Positions 59,922-64,000 of a stretch of DNA of 64,000 nt are shown here, piece after piece. This DNA is from Periplaneta americana. Lineage: Eukaryota > Arthropoda > Insecta > Blattodea > Blattidae. Positions within the stretch are counted from its first letter, which is position 1. Each line of letters starts with the position of its first letter. The stretch covers positions 124,001-188,000 of the forward strand of contig NW_027185566.1 of the NCBI RefSeq assembly GCF_040183065.1, read 5' to 3'. The notes beneath the pieces were generated by a model that searched no databases, was not told the origin of the DNA, and was given only the letters and a program-made list of their open reading frames with translations. The position numbers and the translations under genes were made by a program.

Positions 59922-61634
59922 CTAAAAAACTTGCAAATTTTCTATTTGTTTAATTAGATTTTCGAACCTCTGTATGTAATATTCTCTTTCTCTTTTATCG
60001 ACTTTTTCTTCTCGAGAAATAAATAATTCTATGTAAATTTTTAATTTAGGCTCTGTACCACTTGGTCTTATTGCAACTGTCAGAAAATTTTCCAGTGTAA
60101 AAATCATCAAAGGAATAGTTTCTAAATCTTCAAAGTACTGTGTGGGTGTTTGGATACCATTCAAAAAATACTCCTGCGAAAGAAAATTAAAAATTTCTAT
60201 CACTTTATGTTGAAATACCTCCTGCTGTATACCCTCAATACTTTTCATAATTATCTTCATTTTTTCTTCTGAAAGAGTGAGCTCGATAGTTCTGGTTTTA
60301 CTAAAAGCAATTTTATCATAAATTTCTTCTAAAAACGAAAGAAAAGTTTCATTTCTTGAGTAAAGGGTATTGGCTATGACAGAAATTAAACCCAAAGTTC
60401 CTATAGCATCTTTATCTTGAATATAGTTCCCGATTAAAAAACCATAACTTTCTTCAAAACCGAGTAAGAAACTTTCTGGATTTTTCTGTATAATATCTCC
60501 TATGTACTTGAAGCCAGTGAGTGTTTTTTTATATGTAGCACCCCAAAAATCAGCAATACTTTGGGTCATTTTAGTACTGACTACTGAAGATACAAGGGTA
60601 TTAGGCATTTTTTTTGCACGATGCTCCAGTAAAAATGCACTGAGCAGTATTCCAATTTCATTACCATTAAAGAAATATCCATTTTCCCAAATCCCTATAC
60701 GATCTGCATCTGGATCTGTTAAAACACATAAAGGGACATTATTTTTGTGGGCATATTCAATTGCAAGATCAAAATTTTCATGTTTTTCTGGATTGGGGGC
60801 TACACAACCTGGAAAATCACCATTATACATATTTTGTTCTTCCACAATAATCAATTTTCCACCTAAATTTTGTATCATTTGTTCACCAAACCATTTTCCT
60901 GTTCCAAATAAAGGAGAGTAAACAATAGGAATTTGTTTTTTTGTTTCTATTTGAGGAATATTTTTTTTTATGGTGTCAAAAAAATTGTCAAAAAATTCTT
61001 TTTTTGGAGGGATTACACTGTCTAAAGATACTGCCATTAAATCCTGTAAAGGGATATGGGAAATTTTTTGAATTTCATTAAAGATTTGAATTGTTTCGGA
61101 AGAAACAAACTGCCCACTATGGTTATTGTATATTTTATAACCATTGTATTCTTTTGGATTGTGGCTAGCTGTAATCATAACTCCTACAGAAGCATTATAA
61201 AAACGAGTGGAGTAGGCTAAAACTGGACTGGGGACGGGAATTTCAAATAAAACTGGGGATATCTTTGAATATAGAAAGGTTTTTGCAACCAACTGTGCAA
61301 ATTCTTTAGAATGATTACGAGAATCATATCCTATAACCACAATGGAATTTGAAGCATACTGTTGTCTAATAAACTGAATTAAACCCAGAGTAATTTTAGA
61401 AACGGTAAATTCATTGAGTCTATCAAATCCAAATCCCATAATGGAACGAACACCTGCTGTCCCAAAATTCAGAGACTTTTGGAGTCTTTTCTGAAGTGAA
61501 ACAACATCGTTGTTTTGTACCAAAGACAAAATCTCTTCTTTCCAATCAGAATGGATAGGCAGATCCATCCAGAAATGTAATTGTTTTTTTAAGTTCGCAT
61601 CAGTTAGAGACTCTAGCTCTCGAAAAGAACTCAT
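59922..61634 (-). CDS. Alpha-phosphoglucomutase / phosphomannomutase
   Basis: A 570-aa phosphohexomutase of the PgcA type: MITASHNPKEYNGYKIYN (Ser near 153), LTDPDADRIGIWE (near 303), GFEESYGFLIGNYIQDKDA and RPSGTEPKLKIYIEL. It moves phosphate between C1 and C6 of glucose or mannose for glycan precursors. A second, smaller mutase is at 26123-27499. Downstream flaA genes are 90 bases away with a separate leader. Confidence 0.9.
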   Translation of the reverse strand: MSSFRELESLTDANLKKQLHFWMDLPIHSDWKEEILSLVQNNDVVSLQKRLQKSLNFGTAGVRSIMGFGFDRLNEFTVSKITLGLIQFIRQQYASNSIVVIGYDSRNHSKEFAQLVAKTFLYSKISPVLFEIPVPSPVLAYSTRFYNASVGVMITASHNPKEYNGYKIYNNHSGQFVSSETIQIFNEIQKISHIPLQDLMAVSLDSVIPPKKEFFDNFFDTIKKNIPQIETKKQIPIVYSPLFGTGKWFGEQMIQNLGGKLIIVEEQNMYNGDFPGCVAPNPEKHENFDLAIEYAHKNNVPLCVLTDPDADRIGIWENGYFFNGNEIGILLSAFLLEHRAKKMPNTLVSSVVSTKMTQSIADFWGATYKKTLTGFKYIGDIIQKNPESFLLGFEESYGFLIGNYIQDKDAIGTLGLISVIANTLYSRNETFLSFLEEIYDKIAFSKTRTIELTLSEEKMKIIMKSIEGIQQEVFQHKVIEIFNFLSQEYFLNGIQTPTQYFEDLETIPLMIFTLENFLTVAIRPSGTEPKLKIYIELFISREEKVDKREREYYIQRFENLIKQIENLQVF

Positions 61635-61642
61635 ATACAGGT

Positions 61643-62257
61643 TTAGGCTGTTTTAGAAGGTTTTGCTGTATTGGTAGCAGCATTATTATCCAACACCAAT
61701 GCATCTCTAACGGATTGTATTAAAAATCTATTGTCGTAATAGCTCCGTTCAGGACAAAGAATGTAAAGTACTCCCTTATTTCCTCGCATATCAAAACTTG
61801 AAACAACCACAACTTCTAATCTAAAAGTTGTTTGAGTTAATTCTTCAACAATTTTATAAACAGCAGAAAATTTTCTAGGTCCATGAAAAACCTTTTCTCC
61901 ATCGGGAGAAATAAGATGCATCTGTTGCACTACAATTGGATTTCCCCAGTTAAGAGCAAAAACAGATTTTACCTGATCGAATAGACTCGGAATATCTGCA
62001 TATGCACCTGCTGTTTGGTAAACCACAGTAACTTTTTTTTCACTTTCAATTTGTTCCTGAATTTTATTATCCATATAAGGTACTAAAGATTGAGCCGTAG
62101 GTATAGGTGCCCAAGACCCTGATGGAGCATTGTATGAGATACCAGAATGTGCCTGAGCTGTTGTTGCAGATTGAGAAGAACTATCCTGCTGTGTTTGTCC
62201 GAATCCAAAAGTACCTATTCCTAAAATACTTAGGGCGATAAATAATTGTTTTTTCAT
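61643..62257 (-). CDS. Exported protein of unknown function
   Basis: A 204-aa protein with a signal peptide (IALSILGIGTFGFGQ), a Gln/Ser/Ala-rich segment, and a folded part with KVTVVYQTAGAYADIPSLFDQ, QMHLISPDGEKVFHG and LEVVVVSSFDMRGNKGVLYI. I do not recognise the family. It lies eight bases ahead of pgm and 57 bases after V-ATPase subunit D. Confidence 0.7.
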   Translation of the reverse strand: MKKQLFIALSILGIGTFGFGQTQQDSSSQSATTAQAHSGISYNAPSGSWAPIPTAQSLVPYMDNKIQEQIESEKKVTVVYQTAGAYADIPSLFDQVKSVFALNWGNPIVVQQMHLISPDGEKVFHGPRKFSAVYKIVEELTQTTFRLEVVVVSSFDMRGNKGVLYILCPERSYYDNRFLIQSVRDALVLDNNAATNTAKPSKTA

Positions 62258-62314
62258 AAAAAAACTCCCTTTTCCAACTAATAAAAATATAGCTAAAAAA
62301 TGGATTGCATCAAA

Positions 62315-62920
62315 CTATTTTACAAACATAAGTTGTACAATGGCTGCTCTTTCCATTTCTGCTAGTTTGCCTTTGATTGTCTTAATAGCATCCTGAACAT
62401 TCGGGATCAAAACATATTCTAGGGCATTGACTCTACGTCTTGTTGAAATAATTTCTTGAGCTAATTCAACAATTGCTTTTTCAGTTTCGGCTAATTGGAG
62501 TAGTTTTTTTAACACAGATGCAAAAATATTTACAGATTCATCTAAAAGGGGTGAAGATTCCAGTGGACTATAGCAAAAAGTATCCCCTGAAATATTTACA
62601 GTAAATGTTGGAACTCCTAAACTCAGAATTGTTTTTTGTCCAAATTCTATATCTGCACGAAGAGCAGGAGAAAGAATGGCTTCTTCTACCTGACTTTCTC
62701 CCATAAAATTTTTTACCAACAAAAAACTTTGGTAAGCTTTTTGCAGATCTGTTTCCACCTCATCTCTTAGAGAGCCGTTTTCTTTAACTATATCCAAAAA
62801 GTGCCGGACAAGCTGCTCTTGCTTGTCCTTCATGAGTTTGTGTCCTTTTTTAGCAATTTTTAGCCGTTTTCTGAGCTTTGCCAACTCCATTCTATTAGGA
62901 TTAACCTGTATGTTTGCCAT
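62315..62920 (-). CDS. atpD: V/A-type ATP synthase subunit D
   Basis: A 201-aa central-stalk subunit: NPNRMELAKLRKRLKIAKKGHKLMKDKQ near the start, and RRVNALEYVLIPNVQDAIKTI at the end, both classical. It forms the rotor axle of the A1/V1 motor. It lies 14 bases after subunit B, the usual B-D order. Confidence 0.96.
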   Translation of the reverse strand: MANIQVNPNRMELAKLRKRLKIAKKGHKLMKDKQEQLVRHFLDIVKENGSLRDEVETDLQKAYQSFLLVKNFMGESQVEEAILSPALRADIEFGQKTILSLGVPTFTVNISGDTFCYSPLESSPLLDESVNIFASVLKKLLQLAETEKAIVELAQEIISTRRRVNALEYVLIPNVQDAIKTIKGKLAEMERAAIVQLMFVK

Positions 62921-62934
62921 AATAGTTCCTTGCG

Positions 62935-64000
62935 TTATTTATCTAGAAACTTTGGTAGAAACTCATCTAAGTATTCTACGCGAATTCTTTTGAGCTCTGT
63001 TCTTGGTAATTTAGAAAGAAGTTTCCAGCCTAAATCTAATGTTTCTTCGATACTTCTGTCATCATCCCATCCTTGATGAATATATTCTTTTTCAAAACTA
63101 TTGGCGAAAATATAAAACATCTTGTCAATTTCGGATAAAGCGGCTTCTCCCAAAATAGCTTCCAATTCTCTGGCTTCTAAACCTCTGGCATAGGCTGCAA
63201 AAAGTTGGTTAAAGACATCGGCATGATCTTTTCTCGTTTTTTCTGGTCCAATTCCTTTATCTTTCAATCTAGAGAGGGACTGAAGTACATCTACTGGAGG
63301 ATAAATACCAGTATTATGAAGAGGTCTTGAAAAAACGATCTGTCCTTCTGTAATATACCCAGTCAAGTCAGGAATAGGGTGGGTTTTGTCGTCTTCTGGC
63401 ATAGTCAAAATAGGGATCTGGGTAATAGAGCCTTTTTTATCTTTTACACGACCAGCTCTTTCGTATAATGTAGCCAAATCTGTGTACAGATAACCTGGGA
63501 ATCCCCTTCTACCAGGAACTTCTCTTCTAGTAGCCGAAATTTGTCTTAGAGCTTCACAATAGTTAGTCATATCTATCAAAATTACTAGCATATGCATGTC
63601 TTTTTCAAATGCTAGATATTCTGCTGCAGTTAAAGCAAGTCTTGGAGTTGTAATTCTTTCGATAGCAGGGTCATTAGCTAAATTGATAAACAGTACACTT
63701 CTTTCTAAGGCACCTGTTTTTCTAAATTCTTCTTCAAAAAATTTGGCTTCCTCAAAAGTAGTTCCCATAGCGGCAAAAACAACTCCAAAAGGTTCCGAAG
63801 AGCCTCTTACTTTTGCTTGTCTTGCAATTTGTGCCGCTAATCTGGAGTGAGCCATCCCACTCCCTGAAAAAATAGGGAGTTTCTGACCGCGAACCAGAGT
63901 ATTTAAACCATCAATAGTGGAAATCCCTGTTTGAATAAATTCATTTGGATAATCTCTTTCATAGGGATTCAAAGAAGACCCATTGACATCAATTCTTTGT
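62935..64000 (-). CDS. atpB: V/A-type ATP synthase subunit B, N-terminus beyond window
   Basis: The frame is open to the window edge (residues [18 protein letters not shown] at the cut). It contains [42 protein letters not shown] (no Walker A GKT, as expected for the non-catalytic B), [18 protein letters not shown] and [12 protein letters not shown]. It is about 355 visible residues of some 430. The catalytic A subunit should be upstream outside the window. Confidence 0.95.
   Translation of the reverse strand, partial: QRIDVNGSSLNPYERDYPNEFIQTGISTIDGLNTLVRGQKLPIFSGSGMAHSRLAAQIARQAKVRGSSEPFGVVFAAMGTTFEEAKFFEEEFRKTGALERSVLFINLANDPAIERITTPRLALTAAEYLAFEKDMHMLVILIDMTNYCEALRQISATRREVPGRRGFPGYLYTDLATLYERAGRVKDKKGSITQIPILTMPEDDKTHPIPDLTGYITEGQIVFSRPLHNTGIYPPVDVLQSLSRLKDKGIGPEKTRKDHADVFNQLFAAYARGLEARELEAILGEAALSEIDKMFYIFANSFEKEYIHQGWDDDRSIEETLDLGWKLLSKLPRTELKRIRVEYLDEFLPKFLDK

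Noticed and set aside
59913-59944. 12-base direct repeat (TAGAAAATTTGC twice) at the end of pgm
   Set aside because: Short and AT-rich, within and just after coding sequence; no sign of an element.

Overview
The window is AT-rich (by eye about two thirds A+T), densely coding bacterial DNA. It is almost certainly chromosomal DNA of a spirochaete. The evidence is two tandem flaA genes for the periplasmic flagellar sheath, an FlbB-type collar protein of the periplasmic flagellum, FliW/CsrA/FlgK/FlgL/FlgN/FlgB/FlgC/FlgM, a V/A-type ATPase (subunits B and D) and several outer-membrane and periplasmic lipoproteins. The base composition and gene mix would suit a Brevinema-like or another low-GC lineage, but the genus cannot be fixed from the sequence alone. 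I see no prophage, transposase, CRISPR array or rRNA. One tRNA, tRNA-Gln(UUG), is present.

Layout. 1-2.5 kb (minus): a truncated DUF115/Maf-like gene overlapping trpS. 2.7-5.8 kb (plus): RlpA-SPOR protein and a lytic transglycosylase lipoprotein. 5.8-11.0 kb (minus): flagellar operon flgN-flgK-flgL-fliW-csrA-flbB with a sigma28-like promoter. 11.0-15.1 kb: rlmB, then an accessory patch with a broken small gene, a lipoprotein, a glycosyltransferase, a decayed cytidylyltransferase and a DUF4145 protein. 15.2-18.4 kb (plus): ffh-rpsP-khpA-rbfA-xer. 18.7-26.1 kb (plus): an acidic unknown protein, three successive OmpA-domain proteins and a UvrD/PcrA-type helicase. 26.1-31.1 kb (minus): phosphohexomutase, dps, rluD-like, dus and an SDF-family transporter. 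31.6-36.9 kb (plus): a second SDF transporter, a pair of M23-family proteins (one lacking its metal ligands), TPR protein, sppA and a membrane protein. 36.8-43.1 kb (minus): a very large membrane TPR protein with three small envelope proteins, then flgB-flgC behind their own sigma28-like promoter. 43.2-49.6 kb (plus): ispE, tRNA-Gln, rplY, pth, tilS, an ABC exporter pair and tsaC. 49.6-56.2 kb (minus): rlmN, trmI, M23 peptidase, trmB, a CheX-domain fusion and a putative glycoside hydrolase. 56.3-58.0 kb (plus): macro-like protein, rsmI, flgM. 58.1-64 kb (minus): two flaA genes, phosphoglucomutase, an unknown exported protein and V-ATPase subunits D and B (B runs off the end).

How it works together. 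Flagellar genes lie in four separate blocks tied by sigma28-like promoters, the anti-sigma factor FlgM and the FliW-CsrA translational switch. Envelope remodelling is the second theme: lytic transglycosylase, RlpA, three M23-type proteins, three OmpA proteins, SppA and a LolCD/FtsEX-like exporter. RNA modification and translation genes (rlmB, rluD-like, dus, tilS, tsaC, rlmN, trmI, trmB, rsmI, rbfA, khpA) make up a third group. The parts I could least explain, and so the most likely places for undescribed biology, are the 37.8-43.1 kb TPR/NTF2-like envelope cluster, the 18.7-24.1 kb acidic/OmpA cluster, the CheX fusion at 52.9-54.1 kb and the inactive/active M23 pair at 32.9-34.6 kb.
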